A stretch of DNA of 64,000 nt from Lepidurus packardi (taxonomy: Eukaryota; Arthropoda; Branchiopoda; Notostraca; Triopsidae), in contig JAKZAN010000001.1 in NCBI GenBank assembly GCA_023053545.1, positions 12,168,024 through 12,232,023 of the forward strand. Reading direction: 5' to 3'. The number at the start of each line of letters is the position of its first letter. The stretch's first letter is position 1. Shown here piece by piece: positions 46,333 to 58,378 of this stretch. A model generated the notes under the pieces. The model was not told the DNA's origin and made no database searches. It worked only from the letters and a program-made list of their open reading frames with translations. The translations under genes were made by a program, and so were the position numbers.

Positions 46333-48504
46333 TTAGGAGCTTGACTTACTTTCTACGTTAAAGCGCAGTAATCCTTGCGCAATAGCTTCCCAAAAGGGCT
46401 GCAGCGAAGAAGACAACTCGCATAATGACATCGACCTTTAACCAAACAAGTTGAAAGTGAAACTCAAATCCGTAAAGTATTAAGTAGTTAAGAAACTACT
46501 ATATACCGAATGCTGTCTTGATAGCCGTCAAGGATTGAGAAAGGATATCCATCCAAATGTTCCAATAAAGCCAATAAGAGTGTGCCGTTCCGTATTGCGG
46601 CTTCGTACCCACTAGGTACCAGGTATTGCCAATCCCCGTTTGAAATATCCTCTAAAAGGATTTGGGCTAAATGCTCCTTCAAGGCCAGATATATTTATAC
46701 TTCCAAGTTCTGAACTCAGGGGGAAAATTTTCTTTACTTGAAGGTCAACGGTCAATTTAGCGAACAGATTCCCGTAACATTGTTGCAGGGATTGCCCCTC
46801 TTGCCACGAATGGAGTATTTCAAAGGCACACGATAAAGCACTAGTGCGTGAGTGAGTTAATCTAGTTGCTCTAACACAAGATTCCATCAAATTCACATGG
46901 AAAGCGTTTCTTGATTCCTAAGAACATGACAATGAAAAACAAAGACGTCAATGAATCTTATCTGGTCAGTGAATTCAATCTATGAAGCAATTTCGCTGTT
47001 CTCATTAAGAATTACGTAATACGGTTTGGGCACGAGATAGCCTCGCAGACATTCCGCAACGAAGGATAGGATTTGTGCAATCCTTTGTTGTCCTCTAATC
47101 GAAACTTCGTGTCGTTTTCGTTGGGTTTGCCACGTCACAACTTCTGGTGGGCACAAATGTCGGCGACAATGTTCGATCACATGTTGAATAAATCCGACAT
47201 CCTTTAGAAGAATTTTTGTATGTAAGAAAAGCTAGCCATTTATTAAAATCGATTATCGCTTTATTTACTTTCCAGACGTAAAACTTGAGAGCAGGAAACC
47301 GTCTTAAATACGAAGTTAAATTTTCTAATCGGGCATCAGTTTCGTCAGGCATTTGAAAGACCAACCGTTTTTGTGAATCCCATAAGGTTGGTAGATGTCT
47401 CTTGGGATTTGCTTCAATCTCGCACGCAAGGTCATTCTAGCAAGAATTCGTCAACAAATGCAGTGAAATTGATTTTCATGCGTCCATTCAAGGTTACCAG
47501 TAAACAAGATTTCCACGTCAAGTGCAGTAATCGGTAAAACGGAGATTCTCCTTTCAACACGTAAATATGCAGTTTCGAATACAATACTTGAGTTCTAACA
47601 AACCGACCGACAATTACGCATGACTATGTTCATTAGCAAGGCTTTACGGGAGCCTTAAGTTGAACTCACTCTATATTCAAACTTTTGTCGACGACGGAAA
47701 ATGAGTCAGGTAAAGAACAAGGTAAGCTTCCTAGATTGGATCCCGAATCTTCCATCGAATCTGGCGTTTCATTCAAATTCTGATACTGATACATCAACCG
47801 GTTTTTGACTCCTTTCAACAAATACTGCTGAGATTCCCTTGAATTCGAACTCGAAATCGACACGTCGTCGCTGAGTGAGCTTGACAGCTCATCGGTTTCA
47901 TTATTGTCCAATGTTTTCTTTCTCCAGCGTTGTAGCAAAGTGACCATCAATGAAACTTTGCGTAATTTTGGTATGGTTGATTCGGACCCTTGAGCTCGAG
48001 TTGCACTTGGCAAGACTTCTGGCTTTTTCGCTACTACAGACGCGGGGGATAGTTTTTCGCGAAGAAGCTGTAAATGTAGACAGTTTTGTCTATGCTTGCC
48101 ACTGAGAAAGCAGGGAAAATCGTGGACCTAGACACAAGGATTCCTCGTTAAAAAAAGAAAAAAAAAAAAAAAAAAAACTACGAGAAAAGCCAGAAACGCA
48201 GGAAAGGATCCCATATAATACAAAAGCTACTCACAACATCAATTTTCCGAAGGGTTCGTAGATCTAATAGCGAAGATAATTGCCGCGGATTTGGGTATTC
48301 GCAGCTCCATAATTCTGAATTGGAGAGCACCATGTATCGTAACTCGATTTTCTTGTTTTCCTCCACAACGCACACTTCGCAAAATCTTGGAACGAAATTC
48401 ATTAAACTATTAGGGGTGATGACAGCACATCTTTTTACCTAACGTTTAAGTAATCCTGGTAAGGTAACTGCTTCCGCAGCAAAGTATCCAAACGAGAATT
48501 CATG
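46333..48504 (-). CDS. C12orf56: Homologue of the uncharacterised vertebrate protein C12orf56
   Basis: The start ATG 48504 gives MNSRLDTLLRKQLPYQDY, then across an intron FCEVCVVEENKKIELRYMVLS. The third exon gives VHDFPCFLSGKHRQNCLHLQL. The pattern SRLD-x-L, CVV, YxVLS, DLRxL and VHDFPxFLxG followed by H-x-L matches the N-terminal half of vertebrate C12orf56, a protein of unknown function. Later exons carry a Ser-rich linker (TDELSSSLSDDVSISSS), helical segments (RRFPALKFYVWK, QRIAQILSFVAECLRGYL), and an end reading PFWEAIAQGLLRF with stop TAA at 46333-46335. Some exon borders are unresolved. The homology call rests on my memory of the family and the N-terminal pattern. Divergent from INTS13. 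Confidence 0.6.
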
Positions 48505-49438
48505 GTAAACACTGCCTTCACGATCTCGAGGAAAACATCCTTTTAAGACTTCCCTGGGATTCGACTGTTGGGACATAGAACATGTGTACGCTAGCAACGA
48601 GCACGCGTTCCTAAGATCGTGCGCACCCTATTACTTTTTCCGATAAGGTCAGGGAAGAAATAGTATGTCGAAACTAGAGTAATGCTTCTGACATCGAAAC
48701 CGGGTTAAGCTGCTGTCTTAGAAAAAGCTCTCACGCTGCATATGCATATTGGATTTAGTTAGTATAAGTAAACATGCAATACTTTGGCCTGGAACTAAAG
48801 TTTCATACTAGGACTTTTACCAGAAACGCGAAGCAGTAATTAAGCTACTTAATGAAGAATTTAAAAGAAATAAAATGGGTTAACGTGGCATCTTAACGTC
48901 ACTGACTTATCAGTACTCATGGTAGAGATTTATTTACTATTGAAAGCGAGGAAATAAGAATAACCACTTTAAACGCGCCGTTAGCCACTTAATGAAACGT
49001 CTGTGACGTCATAACCAGAAGTTTGCATACCAATGGCTCGTGAACGGTTGTTTATTTTCTTAGAATTTTGTAGACTATAAACCGTCAAAATTCCAGCATA
49101 CGAATTTCATGGATATTGGATTGGCTTTCGTAATATCATACATAGGATAAGGTAACTACGTTCGATATACGTAATGAATGATTGGAAGATCGGTACCAAC
49201 AATTAAATTTTAAACGCTACAGCCACCTATGGAGCATTTCATCAATCTACAGATACATACTAACGAACCCTGGTTTGTTTTCTCGCTTCGTATTGTTATG
49301 TTATGGTTTCGAAAAAAGGAGATAGGTTAAATTACATATTCCGTAAGGGTAAGACAGCGATACTAGCAAAAGTAAAGATTCTATTGAACGTACTTTGTTT
49401 CAGCCAAAACATTGTACAGTAGTTAAACTTCATCAGCC
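48505..49438. promoter_or_regulatory. Divergent C12orf56-like / INTS13 intergenic region
   Basis: 934 bp between divergent start codons, holding both 5' UTRs and the repeat at 48907-49060. No other feature was recognised. Confidence 0.45.
48907..49060. repeat. Dispersed repeat related to 29803-29955
   Basis: It shares an ordered set of short blocks with the ITPR intron copy (CAGTA..CATGGTA, TTTACTATT, GAAATAA, GTGACGTCATAACC, AGTTTG). The match is diverged. Confidence 0.4.
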
Positions 49439-51982
49439 ATGGCCATGACAACGAGCCACAAAACAGTTTTTGTCATTGATCAAAGCCCGGCCGCTGCCAG
49501 GTCAAGTGACTTCGTTATTGATTGCGATTCTTTATCCAAATCGAGAAGTGGTCACTCGCTTATACCACTAAACCCCATTACGAAGTCACTGTGGACTTGT
49601 GCCGTGGAATCCGCTGTCGAATACTGCCGCATAGTGTGGGACATTTATCCCACCGGGAAACTAGTGAGCTTTCATTTTACCAACAGCCAGCCATAACTAA
49701 GAAATTTCTTAAATTCGTAGATTCGATTTATTGCCAGCGATAGCAAGCCGAAACTCGTTGGTTCATGGAGCTCTGCTCATCAAAACGTATCCCACGTAAA
49801 AATTTTATTAATCGAAGCCTTATTTCATAGAAAAAAAAGCATCATATAGTTTTGTTTTAATACATGTTATTCGCAAATCATTATCAGTTCTTTATTACCC
49901 CAACAGTTGATGACATCGCTCGCTCAAATTGGAGTACCAAGTGATTCCGAGCACTCCGATTTGATGACTGGCTTAGCTGCAGGGATTGGGATCTTGGGAG
50001 AGTTTACAGATCTACAGAGAGAAAAACTTGAATGCAGTTCTGACGTTCGTCAAGTAGGAAAGAATCGTACCTACCAAAAAAAAAAATAAATAAAAATAAT
50101 TCATTCTAGGTACCAAATCATGGGCGAATCATTTGCGTTGCCGTATTCCGTGACGACAATTACGTGCGAACACTAGAATCATGTTTCCACGAAGCCTTGC
50201 TGCAGCACAATACCATGGCAACTACAACTGACAGAATCTTGCCTGTGCACCATTGCGAGTTAGTTTTAATCAACATGTATCCCAATGAACAGTTGCCTAA
50301 AATCAAAGACCACCCCCGTCTTGAAGTACGTACTTAACTCTTCAGAATCCCTTACTTATATCGCTTTACTTTGTATTTATTTGCTTTTATTTATTTATTA
50401 CTTTTCTTAACGTAGCTTTCTGCAATATTGGCCATAGAACTGTTATCGTTACGAGCAGGGACTCTGCTCTGGTCCAGGCTGTGTAGTAGCTTGCTTCTAC
50501 AGCATTACAGCCTCGCCTCAACCACTGTGACGGGCATCCCCATGAAAGAAGAGCAGAACGCAGCGTCTTCAGCCAACTATGATGTGGAAATCTTCCATCC
50601 CTTAGCTGCGCATGCAGACATCTTAAAGTCGAGAGCAGATAGCGGTTTATGGAGCCACAAAGACGGCAACGACTACGCCACTGTTACCCTCAAATGGTGC
50701 ACACCCCGCGTAAACCACGTGGAATTGTGGCCAGCTTGCACTGCAGCATATCGGATTTCCCCTGCGGACGTCAATAGGTAAAAAAATGTCGTAAAAATTT
50801 TCTCATTAATGGTATATTTAATTAATTTTGCATCTTATTTCAAGTCGACCGTCCTCGTGTTTGACCAATTTCTTACTTGGAGGTCGCTCAGTCATGTTGG
50901 AAATGCCCCGAGCCAAAGGTTCCAAGACGTTGTCACACATGTTAAGTTGCCATGGTGGCGAAATCTTTCTACACAGTTTGTCCACTGCGCGGAGTGTATT
51001 AGAAGATCCTCCAGCTATAAGCGAAGGATGTGGTGGCCGAGTAACGGACTATAGGATTTTGGTAAAGTTAGTTTTTTTGCTCACGTTGTTTCAGTTTTTG
51101 CTTTTTTTTTAAGGATTTCGGCGAGTTAATGAAAGAAAACAAGCTGGCTCCGTTGAGCGACGCTTCATCCAGACCACTTGACCGAGCAAAAACGCGATTG
51201 GAACGGTTTACTAAATTCTGGCCCATTACCAATTCCTCGACAACTATCTTTAACTGTAGACAAATCATGCAGTACGTAGAACCGCTTCCAAAGCTGGTAC
51301 TGCAGGATGTATTGACTGACGAGGAAGTGGTAGAATGCAAGAAAGTGATCTATAATTTGATGGCCATGGAGACACGTAACGACGCCTTGCCTCCATCTGT
51401 CTCTGCTAGGTGCAAAGGCATGAAACGGTAAAATATTCATTGAATTTCACCGAAAAAAAAACTTAATTGAAAATTTTTCGTACATTTTTTTCGAAAATTT
51501 TTCTCGAGAACTTTCATTTTGTGTTTGACACCTAGGGAGGAGCAATACCGGGTCTTGTTTCAAGAATTGGAGTCTTTTTTACGGCTACATTCCAGAACAG
51601 AAGCCCATTCACGCGTTTTAGGATGTTTGTTGGATTGCCGAGCCAAACCCGACGATAAGCGCAAAGAAGAGGAGTAAATTTGCATATAATTTTTTAATCG
51701 GTGTTTGAAATGAAGAAATTTTTCATTAGATCCAGCAAAGATAAGGTTGTTCGAGCAACAGCGGATTCGCCGTTATCGCCTCCTCTGGTTAGCAAGAGTC
51801 CAAGATTGGAGCCTATGAAAACCATGGGAGGACCCAAAGTTAGCCTGTTAGCCATGTGGAATTCGTCTGTGGCAACGGAAAATGCGAGAAAACAGCGAGA
51901 ATTTGTGGGGAAGATCAAAGCTGGCTCAGGCATTGCAAGATTGTATACTAGTTTGGAAAAAGAGAAGATGGAAACTAGTTAA
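49439..51982 (+). CDS. INTS13: Integrator complex subunit 13 (Asunder)
   Basis: INTS13/Asunder belongs to the Integrator INTS10-13-14 module, which binds nucleic acids and targets the complex; in flies it is also needed for dynein recruitment in meiosis. The start ATG is 49439. Exon 1 reads [14 protein letters not shown] then [20 protein letters not shown]. An intron (donor CTA|GTGAGC, acceptor TCGTAG|ATT) leads to [15 protein letters not shown]. Next come the VWA-like domain end ([16 protein letters not shown]) and the central block [73 protein letters not shown], and [17 protein letters not shown]. The C-terminus has [12 protein letters not shown] followed by [14 protein letters not shown]; stop TAA is 51980-51982. 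These match the human protein in order, including the lysine-rich linker before the last exon. Confidence 0.95.
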
Positions 51983-52137
51983 AAACACAAATGAACTTGC
52001 ATACATGAATTTTCTTTTCTTTTTATAGGAAACTTTTTATTGATTGTGTGATTTAAGGATTGTCCGAAGGTCAAGGTGTGGTATCAGACTAGAGATCAAA
52101 AATGGTGCGCGAGTAGAGTATGTACAAAAGTATGAGA

Positions 52138-54019
52138 TTACAGGTAGGAGCTTAACACATTTTGAGAATAGTTTTGGATTGTCAGTCCTTGACAATCGAT
52201 ATTGATACTCGGATTCATGCTGGTGTCGAGCGTGAGAGCAACAGGCGGATGAGGTCCTTGTGAGAAAGAGACGACATGATAATTGTCGGTTTCGCGAGGG
52301 AGCAAAGCTGGGGCTTTGGGCTGCAAATGGAAATTCTGGACTCGCTCGCTGACGGAGATGTTAATGACTTCTTTTCTGCGTCTATGTAACCGACGCCAGA
52401 GTATCCAGGTCAGGAAAACAGTCGTTAGAATGACCAACGTGGCTGTTAAAGGAATGACGACTTGTCTGCTGGCATCAGCACTGGTTTCTTCTGAACAACT
52501 AGAGCAATTCGCTATGACAACGTTACGGACTTCAGAAGCTATCGTTGTAGACATTTGCTGAAGATCCAGACTAGGGATGATTGTAGAGCTTAGGGATTGA
52601 GTTGACAAGAGTTCAGTAGCATTTTCGCTCGAAAAGAACCACACTGTGTTAGATGTAGTTTCAGTAAGATTGTAATTCATTTGAGTTACTATGGGATCAC
52701 TTAAGACCGTTGCAGTGGTACTTGTGCTCTCTTCAGTCATCCATAAATCTTGTTCGGTAATTCCAGAATCAGAAAGATCAAAACTTAGCGGCATAGCAGT
52801 TGTTGGGGCAAATATTCCTCCGTTGAAAGCAAAGTGTCCACTCTAATTCAATGCATGAGACGTTGTAGTTAAGTAAATGCTTGTAGAAACTATATTATTA
52901 CCGTTTTTTCCGTCGTTAACGACATTTTTCTAACTGCACACCATTTAAAAACCCCAGTTTCCGGCGCCAACGACAAAAGCCAGGATATTGAGGGGGTGGC
53001 TAGAATGCGAAAAGCAAACCAAACTTTAAAGCAATGAAAAACCGCCAAACGCCAGTCGGTGAAACGCGAATGGTGAATAGCGGAAGATTTCGCTGTAAAG
53101 CAAATGTAGTAAGCCATTGCTTTAGCTACTAAGTATCGCAACAAAGCGACAAACAGATTTCATAGGTAGAAGTGGAGTTATGAGCCACCGAAGGTGATGC
53201 AGAATTCGCATATTGGCATTAATAGTATCAAAGGCGAACCCAATTATGGAGACAAAAGTGAGACCGAAATTCGTGGGAGGAATCTTCACGAGCCACGCAG
53301 TTTTACTTCTTAATTACTCAAAAGCTTGGAATAAAACCCACATCCAGTATCCTTACAACTTACTTTTGGAATGACCAGTATGGAATTATCTAATGAATTT
53401 TCAAACGTTAGTTAGTCTGGCCCCTCATTATAAATGGCGGCATATTCGAAGTGAAACAAACCAAATGGAAAATTTCATTACAGCAAGAAGCTAAAATATC
53501 CGGGCCCTGTAATGTTATGCTCAAAAACATGGTGATTGTTGTGACTAAAACGACATTATAATAAGACTGCGAGAGACTAAATATGAAAGTAAAACTGGAT
53601 TGCATTACAGCATAGTTTACGGGACGCTAGCGGAAAGGATTCTTACCACGCTTTTTGCCAGAAGCTATGGAGCAGGCGGGTAAATGCCCGATGAGATCAT
53701 GAAAACGGCAAAATGTTTGCTGAAAGTAAACCGCTCTTTCAGGATGATATAGCCCATGGCCATATTCGCCGTAGGGGATCCCTATTAAGATAATTGTAGT
53801 ATGACTCGTCATCCGGAAAAACAATTGGCTTACTGCACGGAATATCATTTGCAGTGGCATTGAGATGTTGAAATTAAGAGGCATGTTATTTGTGACGCTT
53901 ACCATACAGTAAGTAAAGACCAGACTTATTATGACGTAAGAGCTATACAGCAGCGGAAACGGCAATCTAGAGTGAGAAAACATGAACTTTCTTGGAGTCT
54001 GTTTACTATTTTGCCTCAT
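52138..54019 (-). CDS. Single-pass membrane protein, family not recognised (copy A, intact)
   Basis: The last exon is secure (52138-about 52843, acceptor AATTAG|AGTGGAC). It gives an ectodomain rich in Ser/Thr with NXT/NXS glycosylation sites (NLTETT, ENATE, NCSSCS), one hydrophobic helix (VVIPLTATLVILTTVFLTWI), a basic stop-transfer stretch RRLHRRRK, and a cytosolic tail ending NYSQNVLSSYL. Upstream pieces are open and bounded by splice-like sites, ending at an ATG at 54019: MRQNSKQTPRKFMFSHSRL then a hydrophobic stretch PLLYSSYVIISLVFTYCMV that can act as signal anchor or peptide; PYGEYGHGLYHPERAVYF; FGLTFVSIIGFAFDTINAN; and KWCAVRKMSLTTEK joining SGHFAFNGG. The exon chain between them is uncertain. 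It looks like a type I receptor-like protein. Function unknown. Convergent with INTS13 (155 bp). Confidence 0.5.
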
Positions 54020-54877
54020 AGGTTATGTATACTAAACTATATATAAATTAGAGTTTACATATAGTTTAGTACCTTATATATAGGTAGTATATCTATAGTT
54101 TTCTATATTTTCCGACAAGGCTGTTCCCGTTCTAAAAAAGCAGACACGTTAGTACGTCATAAAGAACACACCAATTAAATCGGTACACTTACTTTATAAG
54201 TACTCGAGGAAAATATTGCTATAACATCCCAACAACCCCATCATGCGTGATGACTGCAGCTGTACTTATAAGACTTGGGTCGGCTTCGGACCTTAAAAAC
54301 ACATGAGCAGAAATAAAGCACCTGTCAAATCATATCGTTAATTTTCCATTTTTCCATTTCGAATCCAACGTTTACATATGTAACTATATCACTGAATGCA
54401 TCAATTTTGTTGTCAAAAAAGATTCTATGACGCAATCACTTCCCAATATACAACCCAAATAAGAGAATAAGTCCTAATTAAGTAACGGCCAATGGAATAT
54501 AAATAAAGAGAAAATTCCTTGAATCTCAAGTGTCAATCCTAGCCTTAACTTAATTGGGGACTTAACTATATTCACTAGAACGTTATTCGACAAGCGAACA
54601 AGTGACCGAACAGCGGTCGAACATATTCGACAAGCGATTAACCCATGTACCTAGTTTAATCGTATTGTTCTTATACCCAATCCATTATACACGTCGTAAC
54701 CTGTAGCGATATAAAGACAGAGATTATGTAGGAAACACGTTTTATTTTCATACATTTTAAACCAGTTTAAAGTGCTATCCGGAAAAGAACGCTGGAAAGC
54801 AAATTCATGGTAAAAAAAGGACAATAAAGAACCGGTCTTTCTAACTCAACCAATTTCGAACCACCGATGTTGGGTTT
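52564..54877. repeat. Segmental duplication, copy A
   Basis: Near-identical, in the same orientation, to 61045-63299. Differences seen by eye: 7 extra bases here at about 53044-53050 (CGCCAAACGCCA versus CGCCA), about 40 extra bases around 54245-54300, and scattered substitutions. The unit spans the 5' two thirds of the membrane-protein gene and the flank leading towards protease 1. Confidence 0.95.
54031..54073. repeat. Perfect 13-bp inverted repeat upstream of the membrane-protein gene
   Basis: TACTAAACTATAT and ATATAGTTTAGTA face each other across about 16 bp, just upstream of the ATG at 54019. The same hairpin occurs in copy B near 62.51-62.55 kb. It may be a regulatory palindrome or a relic of a small element. 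Confidence 0.55.
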
Positions 54878-55138
54878 AACTGCTATTATTATGATAACTT
54901 TGTAAGCCACAATTAATTCACTCACATTGTTTGTAAGCATGAATGACATGATTGGGGTGATAGGAAAACAAGGGAGTAATAACACAAGCATAATAAATTT
55001 TAAAAATTGTCTACGTGTGCTGACAATAAAAGTGAGCCCATAACCAAATTTAGGCTTTCCAGGAATGCAGTACTTTTTATGTGCTATTATATAATCAAGG
55101 TCGACCATTTTTTGTACGTTTCAACAACTGCAAGCAGA

Positions 55139-55146
55139 TATATAAA
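55139..55146 (+). promoter_or_regulatory. TATA box of protease 1
   Basis: TATATAAA, 70 nt upstream of the ATG. The same layout (TATATAAG, 59 nt upstream) precedes protease 2, so this core promoter was duplicated with the gene. Confidence 0.7.
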
Positions 55147-55208
55147 CAGGCTAGGGTTCACTAGATTCGACAGTAAGAAAAACGCGTTCGCTTAACCATA
55201 CTACAAAC

Positions 55209-57172
55209 ATGTTCGCAAAATTTGTCGTTTGCATTTTTCTTCTAGCTCTAACTAATCCAGCATTGAGTACTCCCGTGGCCGTTGGAACGGTAAGACTTTC
55301 CCTCTGCAATATTTACTGTACCTTGTTTGTTCACAAATCCATTTTCCGATTATGTTATTAGAGCAAACCGAATCACGGTAGACCTCTACAGCCAGTGGCG
55401 CCCGATCTACTGCAACTCCTCATTCCACTTCAGCCGGTTAACGTAAGTTTGATATAACATTATGAAGTACGTGGAAAAAGAACGTAATTAGAAAAAAGTT
55501 TCCGAACTTTGAACAATAGACAGGATAATACTGTACTATACTGCTACCAACATACTTTGGTTATGCTAATTCATAAATTCCTTAGGAAACCAGCCCCAAT
55601 AATGGCAGACCTGTAGTTTCGGCTGGAAAGTGTAATTGTGGAGTTAAAGGCATTGTAAGTATAGTGCATTCCGTTTTCTTGATATGTTTCGCTCAACGAC
55701 TCATTTACTAGCCGCGGCTGTGAATCAAATCTTTCAGCTTGAAGTTATGGCATTCCATTACGCAATGCTGTAGCTCAACAATGAAGAAAGAAGAGGAATA
55801 GTGTTTTAATTGCAGATACAGAAGTTTTCGCTGGGCTCTTTTGCTCACATTGTTCAGGGGCTTCTGGAAGTAAGGGAAACCGGAGTAATGCGAAGAGTCC
55901 GGCCAGTGCTGATCTGTATCTTTCTGCGTATTTTACATAGTTTTGGGAGGTTTAACATTGTTGTTACAACCTTATAAAATGTCCAATGTTTTCTTAGAGC
56001 CGAATTGTAGGAGGGGCACCTGCTACGAGAAAGGAATGGCCATGGCAGGTGTATTTACTCATCAACAATGCCTACCAATGTGGAGCTACTCTCGTTAGTC
56101 AGAACTGGGTTGTTACAGCGGCCCACTGCAGTGTAATTTCTGACAAGATCGCCATATATCTTGGTTTCTACAACTCGAATAGAATAGAGAGCGCTCAACA
56201 CGTAAGGACCAAATACCTAATCCCATGGGTTTCAAACCTTAACGAATTTTACTATATGCATTGCAGATCACTATGGCTTCTGATATTATAGTTCACGAAT
56301 TCTACGACCCAAATGGTAAGAGGTAAAAATTAAGCTTTACCATTAAAATTGAACACTTTCCTTGTAGTAAATGACGATAATGATATCGCATTATTGGAGC
56401 TCACCACCCCTGTAACTTACACCGCTGCTATTAAGCCTATTTGCCTACCATTCAAATATCCTACTATGGATTTTCAGAAAATGAAAGCAACTGTCACAGG
56501 TAAAACTTGTTGTAAACAATCATGGGCATCTAGTGTCTTATGTTCGATTCTAAGAAAATATAAGAAGAGTCGAGCAAGAAATTATAGTTAGCAAGCATTA
56601 TTTATTTCTAAATTCTCGCTTTGTTCTTTAAAGGCGTGACTTAACAATTCTACTTAACTGAACGACATATCTAGAAATTAAGACATCGGTATTTTTATTT
56701 TTATAGGTTGGGGTGTGACAAGTGAAGGAGGATCAACTTCTGCTAAACTCAAGGAAGTTACCTTGACAGTCTTAAACAAGGCTCAGTGTACCAGTTCGCC
56801 ATATTTATATACTTCTGCTGATCCTGATGTCACCGATAACATGTTCTGCATGTATAAGAAAGGCAACGATGCATGTCAAGTAACGTCTGATATTTTAAAA
56901 AAGATTTTAGAAACTACAGGTTTATTCATTTGCAGGGAGACTCTGGAGGCCCAGTGAATTGGCAACCGACTACAGCGGAGCGCGTTTTCCTCATAGGGGT
57001 AGTTAGCTGGGGTAACGGCTGCGCAAGGACAAATTATCCTGGAGTATACACTAAGGTGAACAACTACTTGACTTGGATCGATGATAATACGAGTAAGTTT
57101 CTCTATTTTTGTTTATTTATAACCCACAGCTTAAAAACTATTTCTGCAGGTGAAACTTTCTGCAAGCCCTAG
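55209..57172 (+). CDS. Secreted trypsin-like serine protease 1 (S1A)
   Basis: The signal peptide [20 protein letters not shown] is in exon 1 (ATG 55209). Short pro-region exons follow ([29 protein letters not shown], whose Cys probably tethers the pro-peptide to the catalytic domain). The activation site is [20 protein letters not shown]. The catalytic triad is present: His in VVTAAHC, Asp in [10 protein letters not shown] (DDNDIALL), Ser in GDSGGP. Asp six residues before the Ser (NDACQGDSGG) and Gly in SWGNGC predict cleavage after Arg/Lys. The last small exon gives GETFCKP-stop (57170-57172), adding a final Cys. About ten exons with short introns; the polypeptide looks intact. Likely digestive or extracellular-cascade protease. 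Tandem paralogue of the gene at 58379. Confidence 0.93.
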
Positions 57173-58319
57173 AAGCTTTCGTTTATCATGGACACCGAAG
57201 ACCTTTTGTTTACCATTCCAACATTCGCATTATTTAGTTATTTATTTCGTTCTTTTATATGAAAGTTTGGCTTTCCATACAAATTATTACAACTACTATT
57301 TTCCGTTATTCCAAGCTAACAATGTTTGTTTCGAACAGTTAACAAATTAAAGCTTTTCGCATTTTGTGTTTGTTTCTATATTACATTTCGCTTTGAACAA
57401 TATCAACTCAATTTGCAAATCCTGAAGTTAAATTTTTTATTACAGATTTGTTAAATGCGTAAGAAAACTAAATGTACTAAGTTTGGGTTTAAGCAAGCGG
57501 TAGATCTGCCGTTTGGAATCCCGCGGTGCGAAAGGCGGTGATTTCTTCAAAAACTAAGCACATATATTCTTGTGGCCTAACTAACGCAAAATTCTGAGCA
57601 AATTCTGCACGCATTCCATGGCAGTTCCTAAACGATTTAAACTTTCATCCCATTATAACTATCAGCAATTCAAACGTTACCATGGAAGCCAGGCTTCTCA
57701 ATTGTCAGTCGAATACGATGTAAATTTCTTACGACTTAATTTTTTCAGTCTTCTACTCTGAATCCAATGTTTTTCAATGTATTTATACCCATAAACAGTA
57801 TAACGTTGACCCTGATGGCTGTACAAATACAACAAGCTTTTTGATTAACTAATGTCGCAATTAACTTAAAGTTGGGTTGTTCTTGAAAGCCTATCCATTT
57901 ATGGAACCGCACAACGTACCGTTAAGTATAGAGATTTCATAAGAAGCTTGTTTTTCCATCAACTTTAAACCAGTTTGAAGGAGAAGACCCGTACAATGCA
58001 AGTTCGAGGTCAGATGACTTGATAAAGAACCGGATTTTATACCTCAAATGTGGACGTTTTAACCGTCCTTTTTTGGGTTAACTTTGACCGGCGTAATTCT
58101 ATTACGAAACATTTTTTTTTAGGCTTGATTCATATAACAGGGAGAAACAAAATAGAATTAATAAAAAAACTGTTCCACATTTGTTTACAAAGAAAGGGGC
58201 CGAATAACCGGTTGCTTGGACCTCCAAGCCAAATTATCTAAACGATAATTTTTGTCCGTTACTATTCAGTCAAAGTCAACCATTTTATGCTCGTTTTACG
58301 CTCGAAGCCTCACGGCAGG
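57173..58319. other. Spacer between the two proteases
   Basis: It holds the 3' UTR of protease 1 and the promoter region of protease 2. The stretch near 57950-58050 (AACTTTAAACCAGTTTGAAG, then TGATAAAGAACCGG) is homologous to the region before protease 1 near 54.76-54.84 kb (TTTTAAACCAGTTTAAAG; ATAAAGAACCGG). The tandem duplication therefore included upstream flank. Confidence 0.7.
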
Positions 58320-58327
58320 TATATAAG
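58320..58327 (+). promoter_or_regulatory. TATA box of protease 2
   Basis: TATATAAG, 59 nt upstream of the ATG at 58379, in a context (CAGGTATATAAGGG) similar to that of protease 1. Confidence 0.7.
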
Positions 58328-58378
58328 GGTTCTCTCGATTCTATAGTCGAAAAACTTTGGCTTGTGCAACTAAAAACC

